DNA of 64,000 bases from Haladaptatus sp. R4 (GTDB taxonomy: Archaea; Halobacteriota; Halobacteria; Halobacteriales; Haladaptataceae), in the NCBI RefSeq assembly GCF_001625445.1, contig NZ_LWHG01000031.1, forward strand, positions 171,803-235,802, in the 5' to 3' direction. A program made the translations under genes and the position numbers. The notes beneath the pieces were generated by a model, which saw only the letters and a list, made by a program, of their open reading frames with translations, had not been told where the DNA came from and did not search any database. This document shows, in pieces, positions 8,992 to 17,479 of the stretch; within the stretch, counting starts at the first letter, position 1; each line of letters starts with the position of its first letter.

Positions 8992-9420
8992 ATGGCGAGC
9001 AACGCCGACCACAAGCAAGCGGTGCTCGACTCGAACCCGGACGACTGGCGAACCGACGATGCGCCGGACTCGTTCGTGTACCCGAACCGGGACATCACCA
9101 TGGAACGGATCGGGGACTGGACGCCCACGTCCGCCCCGTGGGAGGAATGGACCGCCGCCGACACGCTTCGACGTGCGAAATACCGTCTGTATCACGACGG
9201 TGCCGCGTTCGACCAGTTGGACGTTCTGGCCCTCGACGACGGAACGTTGCTCCCGATGCCCGACTACGGTCCCCCAGAAGAAAAGCCGGACGCCGCGCCC
9301 AACGAGTACGTCCTCAGGCTGACGCGCTATCAGGACATGCTCGGCCGTATCGCCACTGATGGCGATTTCGAGAGCGCACGCGCTGATGTAGGCGTCGTCG
9401 TCCGTGAAAAAGGGAGGTGA
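8992..9420 (+). CDS. Conserved haloarchaeal hypothetical protein
   Basis: A 142-residue acidic soluble protein starting MASNADHKQAVLDSNPDDW. It is rich in Trp/Asp in the first half (MERIGDWTPTSAPWEEWTAA) and has a beta-strand-like middle (FDQLDVLALDDGTLLPMPDY). No domain, signal peptide or membrane segment is recognised. The leaderless promoter supports the start. Nearby genes give no functional clue. Confidence 0.75.
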   Translation: MASNADHKQAVLDSNPDDWRTDDAPDSFVYPNRDITMERIGDWTPTSAPWEEWTAADTLRRAKYRLYHDGAAFDQLDVLALDDGTLLPMPDYGPPEEKPDAAPNEYVLRLTRYQDMLGRIATDGDFESARADVGVVVREKGR

Positions 9421-9526
9421 GAACGGGAACGGGACGGCCAGCGATCGAATCAGCCCCTTCGGACCGTTCACCGACTGACGAGAAAATTCAACTCGAAAAC
9501 CGTTCTGACGGCGCTGGTGCATTGAT

Positions 9527-10567
9527 ATGTCTGCCCGGTGTATGCCATTCATGATTTTCGACCCAACGGCGGAGCACGACCCACTCGAAACGGCGGACGG
9601 TCTCGTCACGGATGGCGGAACGGCGGAGGAGAGCATCGAAATCGAGTTCGTCATGGAGGAGGACGAGGACGTTCACGATGGGGACCGAATCCTCGTGCCG
9701 ATTCTGGACACCCAGACGGACGACGAACAGGAGTACGACATCAAGCGACTACTCGGGGCCGCGTCGTCGCTGGCGCGTTCCCGGGACGGCGTGGTGCATC
9801 TGGTCAATATCCTGCTCTTCCCTGCACAGACACCGCTCGACACCGTCGCGCGGGACTCCACGATCGAGGAGGAACGGAAGAAAGCACGTGATGACGTAAT
9901 ACGGCTTTTGGATTGGGCCGAGGATAACGGGTTTCGAGATTCGATGCAGGGGAGCGTCTGTCTCGCGCACAAGGAGGCGAGGACCCTACAGCAACTGGTC
10001 GATGAGGGGGAGTACGACGCGGTGTTCCTCGGGACGCGGAAGCGGACCTCACAGCGACAGCGGTTGCTTCGCGGCGACACGATCGAGCGGTTCCTCGAAT
10101 CCGCGACCTGTGACGTGTACGTCGAACGGTTCGGACTGGAACCGTACGTCGAGGAGTTGGGGTCCTCGGCCGAACAGGCACACCGGCTCCTGCTGGCCGT
10201 CGCCGATAGCGTCCACTCCGATTTGGCGGTCGACCTCGCACATGCACTGGCGACGGCCGCGGGCGCTCGAATCGATATCGTTCACTGCGTGTCGACGGAC
10301 GCCACCGAGGAGGAGATGGAGGCGGCGAGACGACTCATCGAGGACGTCGAAACCCGACTCGGCGACGTTCCCGAGGCGAGTTCGAGTATCGTCAAGACGG
10401 AACACGCACCGGAAGAGATCATCCATCGCTCGAACAACTACGACGTGACCATCCTCGGCGCGACGCGCGAAACGCTCCTCCAACAGTTCATTTCCGGGTC
10501 GCTCCCCGAACGCGTGCGTCTCGGTGCGAAAAGTACGGTGGTAATGGCGAAACGCGGCGAAGACTGA
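9527..10567 (+). CDS. Tandem universal-stress-protein-like domain protein
   Basis: A 346-residue soluble protein with two Usp-like alpha/beta domains. Domain 1 (about residues 53-200) begins DRILVPILDTQ and contains YDAVFLGTRKRTSQRQRLLR followed by a T-I-E stretch. Domain 2 (about 220-345) begins RLLLAVADSVHSD and ends GAKSTVVMAKRGED. The first 50 residues are an acidic extension. The ATP-binding G-2x-G-9x-G(S/T) motif of UspA is degenerate in domain 1, so nucleotide binding is uncertain. It may sense stress or energy state. It sits just upstream of, but is not coupled to, the iron-regulated siderophore operon. Confidence 0.8.
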   Translation: MSARCMPFMIFDPTAEHDPLETADGLVTDGGTAEESIEIEFVMEEDEDVHDGDRILVPILDTQTDDEQEYDIKRLLGAASSLARSRDGVVHLVNILLFPAQTPLDTVARDSTIEEERKKARDDVIRLLDWAEDNGFRDSMQGSVCLAHKEARTLQQLVDEGEYDAVFLGTRKRTSQRQRLLRGDTIERFLESATCDVYVERFGLEPYVEELGSSAEQAHRLLLAVADSVHSDLAVDLAHALATAAGARIDIVHCVSTDATEEEMEAARRLIEDVETRLGDVPEASSSIVKTEHAPEEIIHRSNNYDVTILGATRETLLQQFISGSLPERVRLGAKSTVVMAKRGED

Positions 10568-10658
10568 TCCGTCGAACACGTTTTCATTTCGATGAAATAA
10601 CCGCAGTGGATTTGATAAATATTACATCAGTATTCCCGAACATTGTCGCACAGCAACG

Positions 10659-10676
10659 TTTTAGGATAACCTAAAA
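10659..10676. promoter_or_regulatory. Iron box 1: DtxR-type operator
   Basis: A perfect 18-bp inverted repeat, TTTTAGG-ATAA-CCTAAAA. The TTAGG/CCTAA half-sites are those recognised by DtxR/IdeR-family metalloregulators, and haloarchaea use DtxR-family proteins (Idr/SirR) for iron control. It lies 50 bp upstream of the dat start and 36 bp centre-to-centre from the second box. Confidence 0.8.
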
Positions 10677-10696
10677 ATCGGAGCTTTTACGGTGGA

Positions 10697-10710
10697 TTAG
10701 GTCGGCCTAA
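10697..10710. promoter_or_regulatory. Iron box 2: DtxR-type operator over the siderophore promoter
   Basis: A perfect 14-bp inverted repeat, TTAGG-TCGG-CCTAA. It covers positions -29 to -16 relative to the ATG at 10726, which for a leaderless or short-leader gene is the TATA/transcription factor B contact region. Binding here should block transcription when iron is sufficient. Confidence 0.8.
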
Positions 10711-10725
10711 AAACTGTATGCAACG

Positions 10726-12156
10726 ATGCAAGCCCCAAAGGACACGGAGAGCGACGGCTTTACGACTCGATTCGATGGGGAGGGTCCGATGACCCGCTCC
10801 GAAAGCGAGCGACTGCTCGAAAAGCAGGCGCGTCGCGAGTCGAACGCCCGAACCTATCCGCGACATCTCCCGCTCGCCATCGAACGAGCGGAAGGCGTGA
10901 AAGTCGAGGACGTAGACGGGACCACCTACTACGACTGCCTCGCGGGCGCGGGGACGCTCGCGCTCGGCCACAATCACCCGGCCGTCGTAGGGGCCATCGA
11001 AGAAGTGCTGGACGCGAACGGACCGCTTCACACGCTCGACATCACGACGCCGACGAAGGACGCCTTCGTGGACCGACTGTTCGAGAGTCTCCCCGACGAC
11101 TTCTCGGACTCCGCCCGCGTGCAGTTCTGTAGCCCGGCCGGAACCGACGCCATCGAAGCGGCGCTGAAACTCGCCAAGACGGCCACCGGAGACCGCTCCG
11201 TACTCGGGTTCCAGGGCGGCTACCACGGAATGACGCACGGTGCGCTCGGGTTGATGGGCGACACGGACGCGAAAGAGGACGTTCCGGGAACGATGCCCGA
11301 CGTCCACCACCTGCCGTATCCGTACGACTACCGCTGTCCGTTCGGCATCGGCGGCGAGGACGGCCACCGAACGTCGAGCCGATACGTCGAACGCCTGTTG
11401 GACGACCCCGAGAGCGGTATCACCTCCCCCGCCGCGATGGTTCTCGAACTCGTACAGGGGGAGGGTGGCGCGATTCCCGCACCCGACGACTGGACGCGTG
11501 AAATCCGACGCATCACCCGCGAACGCGAGATTCCGCTCGTCGTGGACGAAATCCAGACGGGTCTCGGGCGGACGGGCGAAACCTTCGCCTTCGAACACGC
11601 GGACATCACCCCGGACGTGGTGACGCTCTCGAAGGCGGTCGGTGGCGGACTCCCGCTCGCAGTCGTCGTCTACGACGAGTCGCTCGATGTGTGGGAACCC
11701 GGCGCGCACGCCGGAACGTTCCGCGGCGATCAGTTGGCGATGGCCGCCGGTGAGGCGACCATCGAGTACGTCCTCGAAAACGACCTCGCGGGACACGCCG
11801 AACGGGTGGGGAAGCGACTCCGCGACCACCTCGAAGGGACGGGGGAGGCGTTCGACGCCATCGGCGACGTTCGCGGCCGTGGCCTGATGCTCGGAGCCGA
11901 AATCGTGGACGTGACGTCCGAACCGGACGAGTTGGGGAGTTTCCCCGTCGCACCCGACCTCGCGTCGGCCATCCGTGCTGAGTGTTTCGACCGCGGCCTC
12001 ATCGTGGAACTGGGCGGACGCCACGGGAGTACAGTCCGGTTCCTGCCGCCGCTCGTCGTCACGAAGGACGACGTCGACGCCATCGCGGAACGGTTCCACG
12101 AGGCGGTCGGTGCGGCGGTCGAACAGGAACGACCGCAGGGGGTGAACATCACATGA
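10726..12156 (+). CDS. dat: Diaminobutyrate--2-oxoglutarate aminotransferase (RhbA-like)
   Basis: A 476-residue class III PLP aminotransferase. It makes L-2,4-diaminobutyrate from aspartate semialdehyde with glutamate as amino donor, the first committed step to 1,3-diaminopropane. Visible landmarks are the PLP-phosphate pocket (SPAGTDAIEAALKLAKT), the VVDEIQTGLGRTG motif and the Schiff-base lysine K303 in LSKAVGGGLPL. The ATG at 10726 is preferred; an ATG at 10718 is out of frame. It is the first gene of the iron-boxed operon and overlaps the next gene by ATGA. Length and motifs match the bacterial Dat/RhbA family rather than ornithine aminotransferase, and the next gene (a decarboxylase) supports this. 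Confidence 0.93.
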   Translation: MQAPKDTESDGFTTRFDGEGPMTRSESERLLEKQARRESNARTYPRHLPLAIERAEGVKVEDVDGTTYYDCLAGAGTLALGHNHPAVVGAIEEVLDANGPLHTLDITTPTKDAFVDRLFESLPDDFSDSARVQFCSPAGTDAIEAALKLAKTATGDRSVLGFQGGYHGMTHGALGLMGDTDAKEDVPGTMPDVHHLPYPYDYRCPFGIGGEDGHRTSSRYVERLLDDPESGITSPAAMVLELVQGEGGAIPAPDDWTREIRRITREREIPLVVDEIQTGLGRTGETFAFEHADITPDVVTLSKAVGGGLPLAVVVYDESLDVWEPGAHAGTFRGDQLAMAAGEATIEYVLENDLAGHAERVGKRLRDHLEGTGEAFDAIGDVRGRGLMLGAEIVDVTSEPDELGSFPVAPDLASAIRAECFDRGLIVELGGRHGSTVRFLPPLVVTKDDVDAIAERFHEAVGAAVEQERPQGVNIT

Positions 12157-13664
12157 CGCCGATGAAACGGGAGCGGGACGAACGGACGTCCCCGGAATCG
12201 CTGTTCATCGGCAGCGACGAGGGCGATGACGCGTACCGAGCCGCCATGAACCGAGCGGTGGATGCGGTGCTCGACTCGTCGGACGGCGACCCGTACTCCG
12301 GTCAGTCGCCCGCGTCGCTCCGTGACCGATTCGCGGACGAGCGGATGATTCCCGAGGAGGGCGTGGGAATCGAGGAGGCAATCGAGGCCGCCGCGCCGAT
12401 ACTCGGGAACTCGGTCCGCGTCGAGAACCCGACCTGCTTCGCTCATCTCCACTGTCCTCCGACGGTCCCCGGTTTGGCCGCCGAGGCGATGCTCTCGGCG
12501 ACGAACCAGTCGATGGACTCGTGGGACCAGAGTCCGGCGGCGACGACGGTGGAAACCCGAATGGTCGAGGAACTGTGTTCGCTCTTCGGCTACGACGCCG
12601 ACGCTGGCGACGGCGTGTTCACCAGCGGCGGTACGCAGTCGAATTTCCTCGGCCTGCTGTTGGCCCGCGAATGGTTCGCCAAGGAGCGCTTCGGCACCGA
12701 CGTACAGCGCTCGGGACTCCCGCCGCGCGCGAAGGCGATGCGAATCCTCTGCTCCGCGGAGGCCCACTTCACCGCCGAACAGGCCGCCGCTCATCTCGGA
12801 CTGGGCGAAAACGCCGTGGTGACCGTCGAAACCGACGACGACCGCCGGATGTCCCCGGACGCACTCGACCGAACGGTCGCGGAACTCAACGAGCGGGAAC
12901 TGATCCCGTTCGCGCTCGTCGGCACCGCCGGGACGACGGATTTCGGCAGTATCGACCCGCTCGGCGAACTCGCGGAACGGGCCGAGGAACACGACCTCTG
13001 GTTCCACGTGGACGCGGCCTACGGCGGTGCGCTGGCCGCGAGCGACCGACACCGCGAGCGTCTGGCGGGTATCGAGCGGGCCGACTCCATCTCCGTCGAT
13101 TTCCACAAACTGTTCTATCAGCCCATCAGTTGCGGCGCGTTCCTGCTCCGCGATGGCTCGCAGTACGAACACATCGCACGGAACGCCTCGTATCTCAACC
13201 CGGCGGGCGACAACGCGCCGAACCTCGTCGCCAAATCCACCCAGACGACGCGGCGGTTCGACGCGCTCAAACCGTTCGTGACGTTTCAGGCGCTCGGCCG
13301 GGACGGATTGGCGACCCTCATTGACGGCACCATCGACCTCGCCGACGACGTCGCGTCCCTGTTGGCGGACGATGACGCGTTTGAACTGCTCGCGGAACCG
13401 ACGCTCAACGCCGTCGTCTTCCGGTATCGGCCGACCGAGAACCTCTCGGACGAACGGGTGGGCTGGCTGAACGAAGCGATACGCGAGTCGTTGCTCCGGG
13501 AGGGAACGGCCGTCGTGGCGCGGACGACGGTGGACGGCGTTCCCGCGCTGAAGTTCACGCTCCTCAACCCACGGACGACGCTCGATGACGCGGCCGAGGT
13601 GCTCGACACGATTTCCAAGCGCGGCGATTCGCTGTGTGCCGTCTCGCCGGAGGTGAACCGATGA
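12153..13664 (+). CDS. ddc: L-2,4-diaminobutyrate decarboxylase (RhbB-like)
   Basis: A 503-residue group II PLP decarboxylase converting L-2,4-diaminobutyrate to 1,3-diaminopropane, the diamine backbone of schizokinen/rhizobactin-type siderophores. Motifs include FTSGGTQSNFLGLLLAR, the cofactor-binding LWFHVDAAYGG and the PLP lysine K319 in VDFHKLFYQP. The start ATG overlaps the upstream stop (ATGA), and its own stop overlaps the next start in the same way, indicating translational coupling. Haloferax volcanii is reported to need an equivalent gene (bdb) for siderophore production. Paralogous families decarboxylate glutamate or aromatic amino acids, but gene order settles the assignment. Confidence 0.93.
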   Translation: MTPMKRERDERTSPESLFIGSDEGDDAYRAAMNRAVDAVLDSSDGDPYSGQSPASLRDRFADERMIPEEGVGIEEAIEAAAPILGNSVRVENPTCFAHLHCPPTVPGLAAEAMLSATNQSMDSWDQSPAATTVETRMVEELCSLFGYDADAGDGVFTSGGTQSNFLGLLLAREWFAKERFGTDVQRSGLPPRAKAMRILCSAEAHFTAEQAAAHLGLGENAVVTVETDDDRRMSPDALDRTVAELNERELIPFALVGTAGTTDFGSIDPLGELAERAEEHDLWFHVDAAYGGALAASDRHRERLAGIERADSISVDFHKLFYQPISCGAFLLRDGSQYEHIARNASYLNPAGDNAPNLVAKSTQTTRRFDALKPFVTFQALGRDGLATLIDGTIDLADDVASLLADDDAFELLAEPTLNAVVFRYRPTENLSDERVGWLNEAIRESLLREGTAVVARTTVDGVPALKFTLLNPRTTLDDAAEVLDTISKRGDSLCAVSPEVNR

Positions 13665-15464
13665 GTCACCTATCGGAAGTGGACGAGCGGACGGCCGCCG
13701 ACGCGTCGGCGGTCGCCGGATCAGCGACGACGCACGCCTTCCTCAACTCGTATCTGCGGGAGACGGGGGCGGGGGAACTCGTCGATTCGACCGCACCCGC
13801 CGGGCAGGCGATTCGGTTCGAGTTGCCGACCGTCGGCGTCGAAATCGTCGCGCCGCTGTCGTACCGCTCCCCGACCGGTCGCCACCTGTTCGACCTCCCG
13901 GCGCGGTTCCGAGCGGGGGACGATAACGACTGGACGGACCTCGACTACGCCACGCTGGCGTCGCTCGTCGTCAAGGAACTGTCGTTGGAGCGGTCGGGCG
14001 ACAACGTCGCCGACGAACTGCTCTCCCGCGTGCTGTCGAGCAAACGTGCGACCGAGCGGTTCTCGACGCGCGCGCGACGACTCGGAGCGACTGTACGGCA
14101 CCGACTTCGAGTTCACGGATGCGGAACAGTCGCTCGTCTTCGGCCACCTCCTGCACCCGACGCCGAAGAGTCGGGAGGGTATCGCACACCGCGACGCGCC
14201 GACGTACGCTCCGGAACTGCGCGGGTCCTTCCCGCTCCACTACTTCCGAGTCTCCCCCGAACTCGTCGCGCACGATTCGGCGCGGGACGAATCTGCGGTC
14301 GAGTGGGTGAAGGAGGAACTCCGCGAGGATTCGTCGGTTCCCGAGTCGTTCGTGTCCGAACACGTCGAGGGCGACGACGCGCTGATTCCGGTCCACCCGT
14401 GGCAGGCCGAGCATCTGCTTCGGAAGCCGTTCGTGGAGTCGCTCGTGGAAAACGGCTCCCTCGAACATCTCGGTGCGGTGGGTCGGGAGTACTTCCCGAC
14501 GTCGTCGGTTCGAACGCTGTACAGCCCGGAATCGTCGTTCATGGTGAAGGGGTCGCTCGCCGTCACCATCACCAACTCCGAGCGGACGAACAAGCGGCCG
14601 GAACTGGAACGCGGCGTCGCCATCACCGAACTGATGGACACGGAACTCGGCGACGAACTGCGCTCGCGGTTCCCGGGGTTCGACGTGGTTCGCGACCCGG
14701 CGTATCTGACCGTCGAAGCGGGACCTGAGCCCGAATCCGGGTTCGAAGTCGTCCTCCGCGAGAACCCGTTCCGCGGCGAAGATGCGAAGAGCGCGACGCC
14801 CATCGTCGGCCTCTGTCAGGATTCGATCGGTGGAAACTCGCGGCTCGGGAACATCGTGTTGGAAATCGCGGCGCGGGAGGGTCGAAGCACCGCCGAGGTC
14901 AGCGAGGAGTGGTTCCGTCGGTATCTCGAAATCTCGGTTCGTCCGGTGCTGTGGCTCTACCTGACCCACGGCATCGGGCTGGAGGCCCACCAGCAGAACA
15001 GCGTGCTGACGCTCGCGGAGGGGTATCCGGACACGTTCCGCTACCGTGACAATCAGGGCTACTACTTCGCGGAATCGACCCAAAGCGACGTCGAGGAGTA
15101 TCTCCCCGGCGTCGCCGAGCGTGCCGACACGCTCGTTTCCGACGCGCTGGCGGACGAGCGAATCCGCTACTACGTGATGCTGAACAACACGTTCGGCGTC
15201 ATCAACGCCTTCGGCTGTGCCGGACTCGCCGACGAGCGCGACCTGCTTGCTATCCTCCGCGAGGAACTGGAATCGCTCGCGGAGTTCGAGCGCGAGGAGT
15301 CCTCGTTGGTGACGAGCCTGCTCACCGAGCGCCGACTGCCGTGCAAGGCGAACCTCCTGACACGGTTCCGCGGCATGGACGAACTGACCGGGACGCTCGA
15401 AAACCAGTCCGTCTACTCCGAGGTCCCGAACCCGCTCGTGACGGAACTGGAGGGACCACGATGA
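13661..15464 (+). CDS. IucA/IucC-family NIS synthetase, first copy (RhbC-like; double frameshift 14050-14080)
   Basis: An ATP-dependent synthetase that condenses citrate with an amine or hydroxylamine, adenylating the carboxylate. The N-terminal frame (MSHLSEVDERTAADASAVAG) runs to about 14050. The remainder, from RLYGTDFEFTDAEQSLVFGH to the stop at 15464, is in another frame. Conserved signatures are HLLHPTPKSREG, LIPVHPWQ, PTSSVRTLYSPES, MVKGSLAVTITNSER, and GIGLEAHQQN with NQGYYF at the end. Two added Gs (GCG/GTT near 14058 and GCG/GAC near 14077) restore ATERVLDARADDSERLYG and a 601-residue protein of normal family length. ATGA overlaps both neighbours. Which of the two NIS enzymes acts first cannot be told from sequence. 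Confidence 0.88.
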
Positions 15465-16054
15465 CCGGGGCCGCCGGGCTCGTAGCGTCGAACTACGACT
15501 ACCAGACGTACGACGACGACGCGGAAGCGACCGTTTCGTTCCGACAGGCCGAGATGGAGCGCGACCTGGGTCGACTCCACCGCTGGCTGAACGAACCGCA
15601 CGTCCTGCCGTACTGGCAGTGGAACGACCCGCTTCCCGAATTCCGCCGGAAACTGGCCGACAAGTTGGCCGACGACCACCAGACACTCTACGTCGGCCAC
15701 CTCGACCACGTGCCGATGAGCTACTGGGAATCGTACTGGGCCGCGGACGACGACCTCGCCGCACACTACGACGCCCGTCCCGCCGACCAAGGCATCCATC
15801 TGCTCATCGGCGTGCCGGAGTTCCTGGGCCACGGCTACGCGAAGCCCCTCCTTCGGGCGATGACGGCGTTCCAGTTCCGCCACGACGAGACCGACCGGGT
15901 CGTGACGGAACCGGACGTTCGCAACGACAAGGTCATCAGCGTCTTCGAGGCGTGCGGGTTCGAACCCCGGCGCGAGTTGTCCTTGGAGGAGAAGGATGGC
16001 CTGCTCATGGTCTGTGAGCGCGACCGGTTCGAGTCGGAGGTATTGGGTCGATGA
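15461..16054 (+). CDS. Siderophore-biosynthesis N-acetyltransferase (RhbD/IucB-like GNAT)
   Basis: A 197-residue GNAT enzyme predicted to acetylate the N-hydroxylated 1,3-diaminopropane to the hydroxamate. Family features are the substrate-side LNEPHVLPYWQWNDPLPEFR, the short PMSYWESYW segment, the acetyl-CoA loop region LGHGYAKPLLRAMTAFQFR, and VVTEPDVRNDKVISVFEACG near the C-terminus. It is shorter than E. coli IucB and matches RhbD and the AcsB/AlcE type in length. ATG overlaps the upstream stop, and its stop overlaps the next ATG. Confidence is high from motif plus operon position. Confidence 0.92.
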   Translation: MTGAAGLVASNYDYQTYDDDAEATVSFRQAEMERDLGRLHRWLNEPHVLPYWQWNDPLPEFRRKLADKLADDHQTLYVGHLDHVPMSYWESYWAADDDLAAHYDARPADQGIHLLIGVPEFLGHGYAKPLLRAMTAFQFRHDETDRVVTEPDVRNDKVISVFEACGFEPRRELSLEEKDGLLMVCERDRFESEVLGR

Positions 16055-17475
16055 CCGATTCCTACGACGTGGTCGGCGTCGCCCTCGGCCCGTTCAACCT
16101 CGGGTTGGCGGCGCTGTTGGACGACACCGACTGCGACGCGCTGTTCCTCGAACAGAAGCCCGAGTTCGAGTGGCACGGCGGCATGCTCATCGAGGACGCG
16201 ACCCTCGAAGTGCCGTTCCTCGCCGACCTCGTGACGCTCGCCGACCCGACCAGCGAGTACAGCTACCTGAACTACCTCCGGGAGACGGACCGTCTCTACG
16301 AGTTCTACTTCTACGAGACGTTTCAGGTTCCGCGGCGGGAGTACGACGACTACTGCAAGTGGGTCGCCGACGCGCTCGAAAGCACGGCGTTCAGCCGCCG
16401 CGTGACGGACGTTCGCTACGACGATGCCGACGAGGTGTTCCACGTCACCGCACGCGACCCGAAAAGCGGCGAGACGGTCGAATGCGAGGCCGACGACGTC
16501 GTGGTCGGCGTCGGCAGCGTCCCGCACGTTCCGGAGGAATTACAGGGACATCCGGAGTCGGACGTGTTCCACACCGCGAGTTATCTGGACCGGCGGGAGC
16601 GTTGTCTCGACGCCGAAGCCATCACCGTCGTCGGGTCGGGCCAGAGCGCCGCCGAGGTGTTCCTCGACCTGCTGAAACGCCAACCGGAGGCGGGCTACCG
16701 GCTCGATTGGTTCACGCGTTCGGACGGCTTCTTCCCGATGGAGTACTCGAAGCTCGGGCTTCAACACTTCACGCCCGAGTACACCGAGTACTTCTACGAC
16801 CTCCCACAGGAGCGAAAGGACTCGATCCTGCCCGAACAGGACCTGCTGTACAAGGGAATCGACCCCGAGACGAGCGAGGAAATCTACGACCTGCTGTACG
16901 AGCGCTCCATCGGCGATTCGGACCCGGACGTGGGCATGCTCGCGATGACCGAGGTGGAAAATATCGAGGAGGCTGGCGACGGCTACCTCCTGACCTGCGA
17001 GCAGCGACAGACGGGCGAACGGTTCGCTCACGGGAGCGACGTGGTCGTCCTCGGAACCGGCTATCATCGCCCGCAATCTCCCTTCCTCGCCGGAATCGAG
17101 GACCGCATCGCCCGCGACGCGAAGGGTCGCCTTCGCGTCGCCGAGAACTACGAGATAGAGTTCGACGGTGCCGGACGGCTGTTCGTTCAGAACCCCGGAC
17201 TCCACAGCCACGGCGTCGGCTCACCCGACCTCGGACTGTGCTGTCAGCGAAACGCCGTCATCATCGAATCCCTCCTCGGCGAGGAACGGTATCCGACCGA
17301 CGAGGACACCGTCTTTCAGGACTTCTCCGTCGAGCGATTTTGTGAAAAATCGCCCGACAGCGAACGATTGCGCGACGGTAAGGAATTGGGCGACGATGAG
17401 CGGTCGAACGACGGCGACCGCTCGGCCGACGAACGAGCCTCTGACGAGCGGACGGCGACCACACGGGAGGACTGA
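16051..17475 (+). CDS. FAD/NADPH-dependent amine N-monooxygenase (IucD/RhbE-like)
   Basis: A 474-residue flavoprotein that N-hydroxylates the free amine of 1,3-diaminopropane. It shows the FAD motif VALGPFNLGLAALL, the substrate/NADPH loop EYSYLNYLRETDRLYEFYFY, the NADPH-binding VVGSGQSAAEVFLDLL and the LGTGYHRPQSPF motif typical of the lysine/ornithine/diaminopropane monooxygenases. The last 60 residues are a very acidic, low-complexity tail (DDERSNDGDRSADERASDER), probably a halophilic surface extension without catalytic role. ATGA-coupled to the acetyltransferase upstream. The next gene follows after 4 nt. Confidence 0.93.
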   Translation: MTDSYDVVGVALGPFNLGLAALLDDTDCDALFLEQKPEFEWHGGMLIEDATLEVPFLADLVTLADPTSEYSYLNYLRETDRLYEFYFYETFQVPRREYDDYCKWVADALESTAFSRRVTDVRYDDADEVFHVTARDPKSGETVECEADDVVVGVGSVPHVPEELQGHPESDVFHTASYLDRRERCLDAEAITVVGSGQSAAEVFLDLLKRQPEAGYRLDWFTRSDGFFPMEYSKLGLQHFTPEYTEYFYDLPQERKDSILPEQDLLYKGIDPETSEEIYDLLYERSIGDSDPDVGMLAMTEVENIEEAGDGYLLTCEQRQTGERFAHGSDVVVLGTGYHRPQSPFLAGIEDRIARDAKGRLRVAENYEIEFDGAGRLFVQNPGLHSHGVGSPDLGLCCQRNAVIIESLLGEERYPTDEDTVFQDFSVERFCEKSPDSERLRDGKELGDDERSNDGDRSADERASDERTATTRED

Positions 17476-17479
17476 CCAT

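Noticed and set aside
11730..13172. Long minus-strand reading frame opposite the dat/ddc genes (similar mirrors at 13971-15764, 17711-19354, and plus-strand 2307-3554)
   Set aside because: High GC at third codon positions leaves few stops in the antisense frame; the peptides are Arg/Val-rich with no domain, and the opposite strand carries unmistakable enzymes.
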